Below are positions 1-9,341 of a stretch of 64,000 bases of DNA, piece after piece. Numbering within the stretch: position 1 is the stretch's first letter; each line of letters begins with the position of its first letter. The stretch comes from an uncultured Latescibacterota bacterium (GTDB lineage Bacteria > Latescibacterota > UBA2968), in assembly GCA_951812755.1 (NCBI GenBank), contig OX638329.1, positions 5,481,563 to 5,545,562 on the forward strand, read 5' to 3'. The notes under the pieces were generated by a model. That model ran no database searches. It saw only the letters and a program-made list of their open reading frames with translations, and had not been told where the DNA came from. A program made the translations under genes and the position numbers.

Positions 1-600
1 ACCCTCGCCAGCCGCTCGACCATCTTTATCTCGGCCTATCCCTTCTTCACCGCCTCGTTTGCACACATCTTTATACCGGGCGACAAAATCAGCACGCGCA
101 AAATGACCGGCATGGTATTGTCTTTTCTCGGCGTGGTAATCATCTTTGCCGAAAGCCTATCACTCGGCGAATATCAACATCTCCTGGGCGACATCCTCGT
201 CATCGCAAGTGCCGCTCTGCTCGGTGCCCGCCAGGTTTATCTCAAGCGTCTCGTCCAGAACATACACCCCGGAAAAGTCTTGATCTGGCAATCCGCCCCC
301 AGCGTACCCATCTTTTTTTTCCTCAGCGCGCTTTTTGAAACACAGGCTATCCAATTCGATATCCGCGTCCTGAGCGCCGTTCTCTATCAGGGTCTCGTCG
401 TCGCGGGATTTTGCTTTATCCTCCTCACAAGCCTGCTAAAACGCTATTCGGCCAGCCGCCTCTCTGTATTTGGATTCATCACCCCAATTGTCGGCGTCGT
501 CATCAGCAACCTCCTCCTCGGCGACCCCATCTCACCCATCCTCCTCCTCAGCCTCGCGCTCGTGGGCATCGGCATCACCATTGTCAATACGTCACAGTGA
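1..600 (+). CDS. EamA/DMT-family transporter, C-terminal part (5' end outside window)
   Basis: The reading frame is open from base 1, so the start lies outside the window; 199 residues remain. They form about six hydrophobic helices with short polar turns, the pattern of the second half of an EamA (drug/metabolite transporter superfamily) inner-membrane permease. A basic turn (RKMTG) precedes the repeat. Family members move small metabolites such as amino acids; the substrate cannot be read from this fragment. The gene ends 88 bases before the stop of the convergent sulfatase gene, and no clear terminator was seen between them. Confidence 0.85.
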   Translation, partial: TLASRSTIFISAYPFFTASFAHIFIPGDKISTRKMTGMVLSFLGVVIIFAESLSLGEYQHLLGDILVIASAALLGARQVYLKRLVQNIHPGKVLIWQSAPSVPIFFFLSALFETQAIQFDIRVLSAVLYQGLVVAGFCFILLTSLLKRYSASRLSVFGFITPIVGVVISNLLLGDPISPILLLSLALVGIGITIVNTSQ

Positions 601-688
601 GTCTCTCCCAAACGAATAGCCTATCAATCTATGCGGTCTCATTATACGCCGCAAGAAAAAATTGGTTTCAGAACCCAATGTACGCGCT

Positions 689-2068
689 TTACTCGAGCCG
701 AATATCCGGCAACTCAAAATCATCGCCCGTGTCTTCAATCCACTGTGCGAGGCGCTTATGGCACCTCTCCTTCTCCTTCTGGAACGCCCTGTTATAAACG
801 TAATTCGCCTGTTCGCACGGATCATCTGCCGTATTGAAAAGCAACCAATCATTACCCGGTGTACAGGCGTATTTCCACCCATCTCGCATCACCACAGCCC
901 GCCACGCCTTGTTCACAGTGTGCGAATGCATCTTTCGGGGAATCTGCTGCAAATACGCCGAGTCGGGCTCTGCGTTTCTATCGGATTTGCCCTTGAACTC
1001 GGCGGCATTGCTGGAAATACAGTGACCCGAATAATCGTATCCGACCATGCCCTCGGGAACGAGAATACCGCAAAGTCCCAGCGTAGTAGGCGCAATATCC
1101 ACGTGATTGATCACCGCATCGGTAGATCCCGTATTCATATTAGCACCTCCCCCCACTTTGCCAATAATAAACGGAATGCGGACCGACTCTTCCCACGGCG
1201 ATGATTTGCCAGTCTGCGCGTGGCTCCACAGCATATCGCCGTGATCAGAAAAGAAAATCACATAAGTCTCCCGATCAACACCCATATCTTTGAGAGCCAT
1301 GCGAATCCGCCCCACATTATAATCCAGATTCTCCACCATCGCGTAATAACCCGCATGATCCAGAGTTGCCCGCTCGCGGATCCAGGGAACATCCGGCACA
1401 TTGCGCCGAAGCTGAATATCCGACGGATGAATCCGAGGCGCACCGCGATCCGGATTGGTGGGTGGCACAAAGGGACTGTGGGGCGGCTGCACCGAAAGCA
1501 CGGCAAAAAACGGCTGATAGTCTTCTTCACCATTCACATGATCCACAAGATGGTCTAATAACAAGGTCGTCAAACTATCGGTTTCGTATCCGTCCAAACG
1601 CCGGGGCGTTTCGCCCTCCGAACCATAAACATAGCACTCGTTCTGATTGTTATTGTTTTCATATCCCATCCAGTACTGAAAATTCCCCCTGCGCTCGGGA
1701 GGCACATAGTTCTCCCGCGCATTAGATCCATCCACATGCCACTTGCCGACATAAGCCGTGTGATACCCCGCGTCATTAAAAGGCATAGCAACAGTCGGAA
1801 TCGCCGGATCCAGCGGAGACGGCGTCTGCGTCACCCCATTCTGATGCGGATAAGTACCCGTCAGCAGCGCACCGCGGAAAGGCGAACACCACGGCGCACC
1901 GGAAACCGCGCAGTCAAAACGCATGCCCTCTCGCGCGAGATTGTCAATATTCGGCGTAAACACATTGGGATCGCCCCGATAGCTCAATGCATGTGCGCGG
2001 TGTTGATCGCCAAAAACCCAGATCACATTCGGCCTGCGTACAGGGCGAAACGCAAATTGCTCATTCAT
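689..2068 (-). CDS. Type I sulfatase (arylsulfatase family)
   Basis: This 459-residue protein belongs to the alkaline phosphatase-like sulfatases, which hydrolyse sulfate esters. The N-terminus has the metal-binding start VFGDQHRAHAL, and the formylglycine motif is CSPFR at residues 61-65 (C-x-P-x-R), followed by GALLTGTYPHQ. A second metal-binding stretch is FFSDHGDMLWSH near residue 270. Cys61 should be converted to formylglycine by an FGE enzyme. There is no obvious signal peptide, unlike most polysaccharide sulfatases, so it may be cytoplasmic or poorly predicted by eye. It is alone in its transcription unit. The substrate is unknown; carbohydrate sulfate is the usual role in genomes with many such genes. 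Confidence 0.93.
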   Translation of the reverse strand: MNEQFAFRPVRRPNVIWVFGDQHRAHALSYRGDPNVFTPNIDNLAREGMRFDCAVSGAPWCSPFRGALLTGTYPHQNGVTQTPSPLDPAIPTVAMPFNDAGYHTAYVGKWHVDGSNARENYVPPERRGNFQYWMGYENNNNQNECYVYGSEGETPRRLDGYETDSLTTLLLDHLVDHVNGEEDYQPFFAVLSVQPPHSPFVPPTNPDRGAPRIHPSDIQLRRNVPDVPWIRERATLDHAGYYAMVENLDYNVGRIRMALKDMGVDRETYVIFFSDHGDMLWSHAQTGKSSPWEESVRIPFIIGKVGGGANMNTGSTDAVINHVDIAPTTLGLCGILVPEGMVGYDYSGHCISSNAAEFKGKSDRNAEPDSAYLQQIPRKMHSHTVNKAWRAVVMRDGWKYACTPGNDWLLFNTADDPCEQANYVYNRAFQKEKERCHKRLAQWIEDTGDDFELPDIRLE

Positions 2069-2138
2069 AGTAAAAACCTTTCGAGTTGATTTGAAATAAT
2101 AAATATGTTATTGTTAAATTTCATGTGGGAAATTACTT

Positions 2139-2324
2139 AGAAGCTGTTTTAAAATTAATACCTGATGTTACGCATGTCCGGCGTTTTGTCATGCTGAGCG
2201 TAGCCGAAGCATCTTTTCCACCTAAGTTGGTAAGAGATTCTTCGACTCCGCTGCGCTCCGCTCAGAATGACAGGGCAATAGCGCATCGCCGAGAAGGGGC
2301 AAAATGAGTTTTAAAACAGTCTCT
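2139..2324. mobile_element. MITE-like palindromic element (repeat family 1, copy A)
   Basis: This 186-base non-coding block is bounded by imperfect 16-base inverted repeats (AGAAGCTGTTTTAAAA at 2139-2154 and its near complement at 2309-2324). Inside is a second, nested pair of arms, GTCATGCTGAGCG (2188-2200) and CGCTCAGAATGAC (2259-2271), with the core GATTCTTCGACTCCGCTGCG. The same core occurs at 24932-25088 and 52867-52994. It carries no ORF, which fits a miniature element moved by an enzyme encoded elsewhere, or a REP-type palindrome. Its right end abuts the truncated toxin codons. Confidence 0.7.
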
Positions 2325-2409
2325 CAAAAAGACACAAAAGACGCCAAAACGCGAACTCGACAAAGCCATCCAACGCATGAACGAGGTAAAATCACATGAA
2401 AAGGTGTAA
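2323..2409 (+). pseudogene. HigB-type toxin, C-terminal remnant
   Basis: In the frame ending at the TAA of 2407-2409, the translation reads LKKTQKTPKRELDKAIQRM and then NEVKSHEKV. This matches the conserved C-terminal end of HigB/RelE-like (phage Gp49-like) toxins, where KKTQKTP is followed by a helix of this type. There is no start: the frame is closed by a TGA at 2305-2307, and the homology begins right at the inner edge of the MITE-like element. The remnant overlaps the start of the antitoxin gene by 14 bases, the normal higB-higA arrangement. I infer that insertion removed the toxin's catalytic part. Confidence 0.65.
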
Positions 2410-2743
2410 AACTGCGACAGCAGTTCAACAAAAAGCTCCTGAAGCATACAACCCTGTTTCCCATGCCGAAGTCAAGGCCAGTGCATTCAAAGACCAGAAA
2501 TTTCGCGCTGAATACGAACGCATTGGCCCAGATTATGAATTGCTCGATCTCTTACTCTCTGCCCGCAAACAAGCCGGTATGACGCAACGAGAGGTCGCCG
2601 CCGCAATGGGCATCAAAAATCCCGCCATCGCTCGTTTGGAATCATCATCTGCAACCCATTCGCCCAGTTTGAGAACCCTGCGCAAATATGCCGAAGCTGT
2701 GGGCTGTGAGCTAAAAATTGCATTTGTCCCCAAAGGCTCCTAA
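2396..2743 (+). CDS. XRE-family HTH antitoxin (HigA-like)
   Basis: A 115-residue DNA-binding protein. The helix-turn-helix lies at about residues 53-90 (LLSARKQAGMTQREVAAAMG, then IKNPAIARLES), followed by SLRTLRKYAEAVGCELKIAF, the typical end of HigA/XRE antitoxins. The gene overlaps the end of a HigB-like toxin remnant, so this is the antitoxin of a type II module whose toxin has been destroyed. It probably still represses its own promoter, but that promoter would now lie inside or beyond the inserted element. It ends convergently against the PHP hydrolase gene, with a 4-base overlap of the two stops. Confidence 0.88.
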   Translation: MKRCKTATAVQQKAPEAYNPVSHAEVKASAFKDQKFRAEYERIGPDYELLDLLLSARKQAGMTQREVAAAMGIKNPAIARLESSSATHSPSLRTLRKYAEAVGCELKIAFVPKGS

Positions 2744-5280
2744 TGCTCGTGCCCGTGATCATGCAAGGGCGTATGGTCGTGATAAATACCATGCTTGTGC
2801 ATCTGTTGATGCAAGCGATTGTGCGCAGCCTCCAGCGTAGCGCGCATCTGTTTCAGACGTCTTGCCTCAGGCCGCGGTGCGAGCGTATCCAGATAGGCAA
2901 TTGCCCCTTCGATCTGTTCCAAAACCGTCGTAGCATCCGCCTGTGAAAAAATCGGTTTCTCCGCCACAACCACCTGCACAGCACTCGTGTGTGCAGCAAT
3001 CTCGCCGTGCTGCCCCTTATAACTTCCGCGCACCCGCAGTGCAATCCACGTCGAATCTTCCACCCGTACCTCTGCACTTCCCGACGCAGACAGGCTCTTA
3101 TCCACATTCACCTGCTCGTGCGTCAGCCCGCCCACAACGATCTCGACCTGATCAATTGGCAAACGCACCGACGCCACCTCCCACGTCACATTGACCGTCC
3201 CGCCAGAAGCGGGCAACTGCACCCGTGAGCCGGGAGCCTTCCCCTCCACCTGAATCTCCGCCAGAGGTCCCACCGTCACAAATGTATGACCCGCTTTTGT
3301 CGCCGCCATCCAGTTCTCATAGCTAAACTCGCGATCTCCCAAATGCGTATAAGTACGCACCCCGCCGAGTTGCGACGCAGCCGCCATCTTATCCGACCCA
3401 CCCACAACCGGTATGTGGTATCCCAAATTCAAATAGCGGTACCAATCGGCAATCCCATAGGGATTAATCTGTGCATTGTGCGGATTAAACGTCATCATCT
3501 CCATCGCGTGGATCAGACCCAGCACAATATCTGCTGCGCGTTCACACTGTGGATTTGGACCGTGCGGCATCACCACCAGCCCACCCTGATCAATGCACTG
3601 CTGCGCCCACTCGGCCATCGTGACTTCCTGCGCGTCGCCCAGCGCGGATTCCGACGGCCCGCCCGAACACAGCGGATGAATCATAAGCCCCGAATAGCCC
3701 AGCAGCGAAATATGCCCGAGCACCTGCATGCGATTCTCAGTTCCAACGCGCACGAGAAACTCGCCATCCCCGCCAAAATCCCGCGCGCCAAAAGTCGTCT
3801 TGCCATCAAAATCCGACACATTGCTAAACATTTCCCCCCACTGGCTCGCCAGCAAATTCACCACATTTACGCCCTCGCCCTCACCTTCCAGAAGCGCCGT
3901 CTGCGGACTCAAAAAATGCACATGCGTATCGGCTGTCACCCAACCCTTTTCCCGCCACTTGAGCACGCGATCAATCTCAAATGTAATCACATCAGTATCG
4001 GGACCAATCGTAAACTTCTCGCGGATTGGCGCAATCTCATATCCCTTCTGAATATCGACATACACATCGCCCAAAGGCAAATCTGCCACGCATTCCCCCG
4101 GAATATAACAATACTGATTCAATCCATTGACATATTCGCCGTAATTATCCTCAAACCAGTGCGGATTCACCTTCCGATGATATCCCTTCGGCGGCAAATA
4201 TTCCCCAGCCTCGCCGTGCATGTGCAACCGCACAGCAACCGGCATTTCTGTTCCTTTCTCCACCACGCGAATTGCGACCGGACGATGTGCGGGCTGCACC
4301 TCGACAATCTGCCTTGCATCTGCCAAATCGTAAACCTGCGCCTCCCCATCCCCCTCCACATAAAGCTTCCCCTGCGGGTGTGCGATATACTCAACAACCA
4401 CCGCAGAAGAAGACCGCTCGGGCTGCACATCCACCTCCGCGCTCAACCACCGTTCCGCATCGTAATCCAGCACAGCCCGCGCAGACATCACCACGCCCAG
4501 ATCGATATCTATATCTTCGAGCGCGCCATTTCCGTTCAACTGCGCGCCCTCGGGCAATTCCAACTTCAATTTTTGGCGCACACCCGGTCGCAACGGATGA
4601 TCAACGACCTGCGTATGCGTTATCCCCAGCACCAGTGACCGCTCATTTTTGGGAGTAAGCATCAGACACCGAATGGGTTTTTCCGGATTGGGATTGGGCA
4701 GCGCATAAACCCACAGCTTTATGCGCCCGCCATCTCGTCCCGAACTATGCCGCGTCTCGGCGCGACCATAAGCCGATGCAGGACGCCGTCCCAGACCGTG
4801 TTCATCCGTCGCACCCATCACAACCCCTGGTTTCGCCGCAGGCATCGCTGCAAATGCACTTGCCCCCCACCCAATACGGGACTGTTGAATCGCAAACCGG
4901 CGCAAAATACGCGTCGCCTCGGCCTCGCCATCTGCATATTCCAACACGTAATCCGACACGTGATCGCCAAGTTCATTGCCATCCATAGCAAAATCGGCCA
5001 GCCCCTCCTGATAATTACTCACGCGATTTTCGACCCCGTGTAAAAACACCACATAGCTCGCCTTCACACCGCCCATATCAACGCGCACAGTATCGCCATC
5101 GAGCAATATACCATTCGGTTCGCCTGGCGCGCCCAATTCAAATGGCATCCCAAGAACAGATTGCCTACCATACATCGCACCCAAATCTTCGCCACCAAAC
5201 CCATCCAATTGCACGCGATCTACATTGTAATTTTCCGCCAGCGAAACAGGCGTAAAATGTTCAGATGGGGGAATATTCAT
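2740..5280 (-). CDS. CehA/McbA-like PHP-fold metallohydrolase with large N-terminal region
   Basis: This 846-residue protein has its metal-dependent hydrolase part in the second half: WVTADTHVHF (His453, His455), VVMPHGPNPQ near 580 and VGGSDKM near 650, the scattered His/Asp ligands of CehA/McbA and PHP-type phosphoesterases. The first ~440 residues are beta-rich and look like carbohydrate-binding or accessory domains. The C-terminus is His-rich (HKHGIYHDHTPLHDHGHEH) and could bind metal. No signal peptide is visible. It is the last gene of a minus-strand run with IolD-like, PhyH and SGNH enzymes, which suggests a role in breaking down a modified sugar or polyol. The exact reaction is unknown. 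Confidence 0.8.
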   Translation of the reverse strand: MNIPPSEHFTPVSLAENYNVDRVQLDGFGGEDLGAMYGRQSVLGMPFELGAPGEPNGILLDGDTVRVDMGGVKASYVVFLHGVENRVSNYQEGLADFAMDGNELGDHVSDYVLEYADGEAEATRILRRFAIQQSRIGWGASAFAAMPAAKPGVVMGATDEHGLGRRPASAYGRAETRHSSGRDGGRIKLWVYALPNPNPEKPIRCLMLTPKNERSLVLGITHTQVVDHPLRPGVRQKLKLELPEGAQLNGNGALEDIDIDLGVVMSARAVLDYDAERWLSAEVDVQPERSSSAVVVEYIAHPQGKLYVEGDGEAQVYDLADARQIVEVQPAHRPVAIRVVEKGTEMPVAVRLHMHGEAGEYLPPKGYHRKVNPHWFEDNYGEYVNGLNQYCYIPGECVADLPLGDVYVDIQKGYEIAPIREKFTIGPDTDVITFEIDRVLKWREKGWVTADTHVHFLSPQTALLEGEGEGVNVVNLLASQWGEMFSNVSDFDGKTTFGARDFGGDGEFLVRVGTENRMQVLGHISLLGYSGLMIHPLCSGGPSESALGDAQEVTMAEWAQQCIDQGGLVVMPHGPNPQCERAADIVLGLIHAMEMMTFNPHNAQINPYGIADWYRYLNLGYHIPVVGGSDKMAAASQLGGVRTYTHLGDREFSYENWMAATKAGHTFVTVGPLAEIQVEGKAPGSRVQLPASGGTVNVTWEVASVRLPIDQVEIVVGGLTHEQVNVDKSLSASGSAEVRVEDSTWIALRVRGSYKGQHGEIAAHTSAVQVVVAEKPIFSQADATTVLEQIEGAIAYLDTLAPRPEARRLKQMRATLEAAHNRLHQQMHKHGIYHDHTPLHDHGHEH

Positions 5281-5292
5281 AATACACCTCGT

Positions 5293-7155
5293 CTATAAGA
5301 AATACCGCTCATTTTTCACCATGACCTCAAACTCCTCTCTCGCCTTCTGCACCTCTTCCACCGTCGAAACCTCGGCAACCGGCACATCCCACCAGCTCTC
5401 GTAGCCCGGCACGCGCACCTCGCGATCTACCTCCACGGCAATCACCGTCGTGCGATCTATAGTTCGCGCCTCTTCAATCGCCCTCATCAACCCCTCTTTG
5501 CCTTCGGGTCGCAACACATAAGCACCCAAACTCTCGGCATTTGTCGCCAAATCGGTCGGCACATTCTCGCCATCCAATTGCCCGGTCCGTTCATCGCGCA
5601 TCCTGTACTCTGTCCCAAACTCATGCGCGCCCACAGCATCTGACAACCCCCCGATACTCGCAAATCCGTGATTGTCCAGCAGCACAATATTCAGCTTAAT
5701 CCCTTCCTGCACCGCCGTCGCAATCTCCTGCGCCATCATCAAATACGATCCATCCCCAACCATCACATACACCTCCCGGGAGGGATCGGCCATCTTAATA
5801 CCCAACCCCCCGGCAATCTCGTATCCCATGCACGAATATCCATACTCGAGGTGGTACCCCTTGGGATTGCGCGTCCGCCACAACTTGTGAAGATCGCCCG
5901 GCATACTGCCCGCCGCACAAATCATGACATCTTCGGGTGCCGAACCTTCATTCACTGCGCCAATCACTTCACCCTGGCTCAAAATGGGCCGATGTCCCAA
6001 ATTGTAAATGCGATCCACCTCTGCCTCCCACTCATCCCGAAATGCGGCAACCCGCTGTGTCAAATCCCCCGATACGCGATAGCCCTTTACCGCCTCTGCA
6101 AGTTCCTCCAACACCACCCGCGCATCGCCCACCAGCGGCAGTGCCCCGTGTTTGGCCGCGTCAAATTCCGCCACATTAATCGCGATAAATTTCACATCCG
6201 GATTTTGAAACGCCGTCTTTGAAGCCGTCGTAAAATCGCTCAACCGCGTGCCAATAGCGATCACCAGATCCGCTTCTCGCGCGACAATATTCGCCCCCGG
6301 TGTCCCCGTCACACCTACCGCACCCAGATTATTGGCGTGGTCGTAATTAAGCGACCCCTTGCCCGCCTGTGTCTCCCCCACTGGAATACCCGTCTGCTCG
6401 ACAAATGCCGCCAGCGCGTCTGTTGCCTCGCTGTACAACACACCCCCACCCGCAATCACCACAGGTTGCACACTCTCCCGAATCCACGCCGCTGCTTTTG
6501 ACACCAGATCGCGATCCGCCCGATTGCGCGGCACCACCCACACCCGTTTTTCAAACAACGCTTCGGGATAATCAAACGCCTCTGTCTGCGTATCCTGCGG
6601 ACAGCACAGCGTCACAGCACCCGTCTCAACAGGCGACGTCAAAACCCGCATCGCCTCGGGCAATGCCAAAATCGCCTGATCTGCCCGATTCAACCGATCC
6701 CAGTACCGCGACACCGGCTTAAAACAATCATTCACAGAAATATCCTGCGACGCATTGGACTCCAACTGCTGCAACACAGGCGCCACATTTCGCCGCGCAA
6801 AAATATCACCCGGCAGCAACAACACCGGCAAACGATTAATCGTCGCCGTCGCCGCGCCCGTCACCATATTCGTCGCCCCCGGTCCAATCGACGTCGTACA
6901 CGCCAGCGTACCCAACCGATTCTTCATCTTGGCATAAGCCGCAGCCGTATGCACCATCGCCTGTTCATTGCGCGTCTGATAATACCGGAACTCATCGCGA
7001 TACTCATGCAGCGCCTGACCGATCCCCGCCACATTTCCATGTCCAAAAATACCCGACATCCCCGCAAAAAAGGGCTGTTCAACCCCATCGCGCGAAACGT
7101 ACTGCGCCTTCAAAAACTGAACAATCGCCTGTGCCATTGTCAATCGTCGCGTCAT
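5293..7155 (-). CDS. iolD: Thiamine-diphosphate enzyme, IolD-like (trihydroxycyclohexane-1,2-dione hydrolase family)
   Basis: A 620-residue ThDP-dependent enzyme of the acetolactate synthase superfamily, closest by pattern to IolD, which opens the ring of 3D-(3,5/4)-trihydroxycyclohexane-1,2-dione in myo-inositol breakdown. The opening MAQAIVQFLKAQYV, the FFAGMSGIFGHGN segment and YYQTRNEQAMVHTA are typical of IolD, and the ThDP/Mg motif GDGSYLMMAQEI...LLDN lies near residues 470-500. I prefer the ATG at 7155 (MTRRLTM), 8 bases after GAGG, over an upstream TTG. No iolB, iolC or iolE lies nearby, so the true substrate may be a related cyclic or linear diketone. It sits 12 bases upstream of the PHP hydrolase gene. 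Confidence 0.85.
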   Translation of the reverse strand: MTRRLTMAQAIVQFLKAQYVSRDGVEQPFFAGMSGIFGHGNVAGIGQALHEYRDEFRYYQTRNEQAMVHTAAAYAKMKNRLGTLACTTSIGPGATNMVTGAATATINRLPVLLLPGDIFARRNVAPVLQQLESNASQDISVNDCFKPVSRYWDRLNRADQAILALPEAMRVLTSPVETGAVTLCCPQDTQTEAFDYPEALFEKRVWVVPRNRADRDLVSKAAAWIRESVQPVVIAGGGVLYSEATDALAAFVEQTGIPVGETQAGKGSLNYDHANNLGAVGVTGTPGANIVAREADLVIAIGTRLSDFTTASKTAFQNPDVKFIAINVAEFDAAKHGALPLVGDARVVLEELAEAVKGYRVSGDLTQRVAAFRDEWEAEVDRIYNLGHRPILSQGEVIGAVNEGSAPEDVMICAAGSMPGDLHKLWRTRNPKGYHLEYGYSCMGYEIAGGLGIKMADPSREVYVMVGDGSYLMMAQEIATAVQEGIKLNIVLLDNHGFASIGGLSDAVGAHEFGTEYRMRDERTGQLDGENVPTDLATNAESLGAYVLRPEGKEGLMRAIEEARTIDRTTVIAVEVDREVRVPGYESWWDVPVAEVSTVEEVQKAREEFEVMVKNERYFL

Positions 7156-7277
7156 TTTTAACCTCAATAACGTTGTTGGAGCGGCATCCCTGCCGCGATC
7201 AGGGTCGGGAAAAGGATTTCCCTCCTACGCGACTATGAGAACCTGAATAATATTTTATTTATCATACACAAAGCAGA

Positions 7278-8048
7278 TCACACCAATACATCCGGCCGAT
7301 CATGCACACCGGGAGACGCCAAAATCCGCTTCTGTTGCTCGGTCAACCCCTCATAAACCGAACAATCGTACCCCTTTGGCGCAGAAATCAAATGCCCTGG
7401 ACCGTATTTGTAAAGCAACACCCTGCGCTCGTGGTCTGCCCGCCACGGCAATGTGCCGTGTACCAGTGCCTCCGTAAAAAAGATCGCATCGCCCGCTTTT
7501 GCCTCTGGCTGGACAACATAGTGCGGAACCCGCTCAAACCGCTGCACATCGCGCGGCAAATCCACCCTGAAATTGCTCTTGTGACTACCCCGCACACAGG
7601 CAAACCCACCATCCCCCGCATCTGCATCCGACAACACATACGTCAACACCGACAACCCACACTGCATCACGCCATCTCGATATCTATAATAATGGTGAAA
7701 CAAATTCGGCTGCCCGCCGTGCAAACTACCTCGCCTCCCATTCTTCATCATAAAAATGGCATAATCGTGATCCAGGCGGAACCTCGGTCCCAGAAATTCA
7801 ATCAGATAAGGCAACACTTTGGGATGATCGATTAAATCTCGACACGCCACATCCCAATCTATAATACTCGGTGCGCGGCGCACACCTCTGGCATTGCCAA
7901 AAGCTCCATCTGCCTCCACATCTCCGTAATCCCTGGGAAATTCTCGGTCCGCCACCGCATTGAGCACTTCCAACTCCTCGCGACTCAACACATCTTTAAT
8001 CACCAGATACCCGTCGAGGTCAAACATGAACTTTTCTTCTGGGGTCAT
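7278..8048 (-). CDS. Phytanoyl-CoA dioxygenase (PhyH) family protein
   Basis: A 256-residue Fe(II)/2-oxoglutarate-dependent oxygenase of the PhyH family. It begins MTPEEKFMFDLDGYLVIKDVLS, the usual opening of the family, and carries VRGSHKSNF and, towards the C-terminus, VHGTLPWRADHERRVLLYKY, which supplies the distal His and the Arg that binds 2-oxoglutarate. These enzymes hydroxylate small molecules and are very abundant in sponge and marine uncultured lineages. The neighbours are an SGNH hydrolase 9 bases upstream and the IolD-like gene downstream, so it is likely part of the same catabolic unit. Substrate unknown. Confidence 0.9.
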   Translation of the reverse strand: MTPEEKFMFDLDGYLVIKDVLSREELEVLNAVADREFPRDYGDVEADGAFGNARGVRRAPSIIDWDVACRDLIDHPKVLPYLIEFLGPRFRLDHDYAIFMMKNGRRGSLHGGQPNLFHHYYRYRDGVMQCGLSVLTYVLSDADAGDGGFACVRGSHKSNFRVDLPRDVQRFERVPHYVVQPEAKAGDAIFFTEALVHGTLPWRADHERRVLLYKYGPGHLISAPKGYDCSVYEGLTEQQKRILASPGVHDRPDVLV

Positions 8049-8057
8049 ATTACACTC

Positions 8058-9194
8058 CTATCGATAGGGCAATGGTTTTGGATCGAGCCATTCTACAATT
8101 CGATCTTTAATCGCCCATGCAAAAAAGAAATTTCCACGCGGCGTGTGATGCCCGATATAATACGGTTTCAAAAACGCCTGTACATCCCCCCGATATGTCG
8201 CGTACTCCTCCCGAAAAGCATCGCGCAAATCGATCACCGGCACATTCTTTGTCGCCAACCAGTCCAAAAACGTCTGGTCAAAAAGCGGCTCACTTTCTAA
8301 TGCCCGAGCTATATTACTCGAACCAAATGACAAAATCACCAGCAGTTTCTTCCCATTTGCCTTTGTAAATGCCTCGGCTTTTTCAATCACAAACCGCGTT
8401 GCAAACAAAGCAGCCTCGGTATGCAAGCCATAGACCTCGGCATCTGATCCCGCATTCTCGAGTTCTCCCCCCATACCCTGCGCCATAGCCGACGCATCTT
8501 CCACACTGCCTCTGCGCGCCATAACCGTATGCAAAATCGGATCATCGCCAAAAGTCTCCCACACCCAATCCGCATCGCACAGCCGATAGAGTTCCTCGGG
8601 CGTCTTGCACAAATTCTCGCGCTCTTCCACAGTACCACTTTCCAGATTCACGCGCAAATGCGGCAGCGTAAACCGCCCCTGCCGTCCCATGCGAATGGAC
8701 CGCCACGCGTCCAAATTGCGAAAGTGGTCGTCGTCCCACACATTCAAAATCACATACTCGGCGGGATATTCCCGCTCCACAATCAACATTCGCCGATACG
8801 CCTGATACACACTGTGCCCGCCAATGCCGTAATTGCGAACAGGTTCCAGCAGATGCGCCGCCAAATACTCCTGCCACGTCTCCCCATTGCTCACCTGATC
8901 GCAATGCGTAAAACTATTCCCATACGTATGGATGCGACACGGGCGATCCGCATAATTGACCACCTGCCGCGCACCGTCTTTCTCATAAGCGTAAAACCCA
9001 CGAGAATCATCCACACCACCCCCGCGAAACCCATCGCAGACCACCCATCCAATTTCCGGATCAAACGCCGACTGTGCATTATTACACATAATCCTCGCCA
9101 ACTCTGCCGGCACATCTGCCCTGACAGGCGTCACAAAATGATCCACCATCTCGTGCGTCGGCATAATCGACTCCAAATATTCGCGTCCTGTCAT
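8058..9194 (-). CDS. SGNH/GDSL-type hydrolase
   Basis: About 378 residues. The region THTYGNSFTHCDQVSNGE-like (RIHTYGNSFTHC) supplies the nucleophile block (GNSF in place of GDSL), NYGIGGHSVYQAYRR the second block, and GHHTPRGNFFFAWAI near the C-terminus the catalytic His region. These features fit the SGNH hydrolases, which remove acyl groups from carbohydrates or lipids. I take the ATG at 9194 (MTGREY), because GAGG lies 8 bases upstream; a GTG at 9224 is possible. The next gene downstream is PhyH. A deacylase would fit the sulfatase and acyltransferase neighbours, but this is inference. Confidence 0.75.
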   Translation of the reverse strand: MTGREYLESIMPTHEMVDHFVTPVRADVPAELARIMCNNAQSAFDPEIGWVVCDGFRGGGVDDSRGFYAYEKDGARQVVNYADRPCRIHTYGNSFTHCDQVSNGETWQEYLAAHLLEPVRNYGIGGHSVYQAYRRMLIVEREYPAEYVILNVWDDDHFRNLDAWRSIRMGRQGRFTLPHLRVNLESGTVEERENLCKTPEELYRLCDADWVWETFGDDPILHTVMARRGSVEDASAMAQGMGGELENAGSDAEVYGLHTEAALFATRFVIEKAEAFTKANGKKLLVILSFGSSNIARALESEPLFDQTFLDWLATKNVPVIDLRDAFREEYATYRGDVQAFLKPYYIGHHTPRGNFFFAWAIKDRIVEWLDPKPLPYR

Positions 9195-9214
9195 CTCCAT
9201 ATCCTCATATCTTT

Positions 9215-9240
9215 GGGCGACCACAGGGGATCGCCCCTAC
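9215..9240. repeat. Intergenic hairpin repeat, family 2 (GTAGGGGCG...CGCCC)
   Basis: A short inverted repeat reading, on the minus strand, GTAGGGGCGATCCCC followed by TGTGGTCGCCC, so that GGGGCGA pairs with TCGCCC. Variants with the same outer arms lie at 21214-21237, 38325-38348, 45652-45674 and 47009-47033. The DNA up to 9341 carries no gene; it contains AT-rich words (tagtgtacttagtggatt) that recur in complement at 45546-45575. The copy just overlaps the alternative start region of the SGNH gene. Confidence 0.75.
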
Positions 9241-9341
9241 GTTCTTTCCTTCGTGTTTCTTAGTGTACTTAGTGGATTTCACATCTCACGCCTTTCATCT
9301 GTGTACATCTGCGTAAAACGCTCAAATTACTCGCGTTTTTT

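Noticed and set aside
3286-4638. 450-codon ORF on the plus strand opposite the PHP hydrolase
   Set aside because: Arg/His/Pro-rich translation without domains; it is the antisense shadow of a well-supported minus-strand gene.
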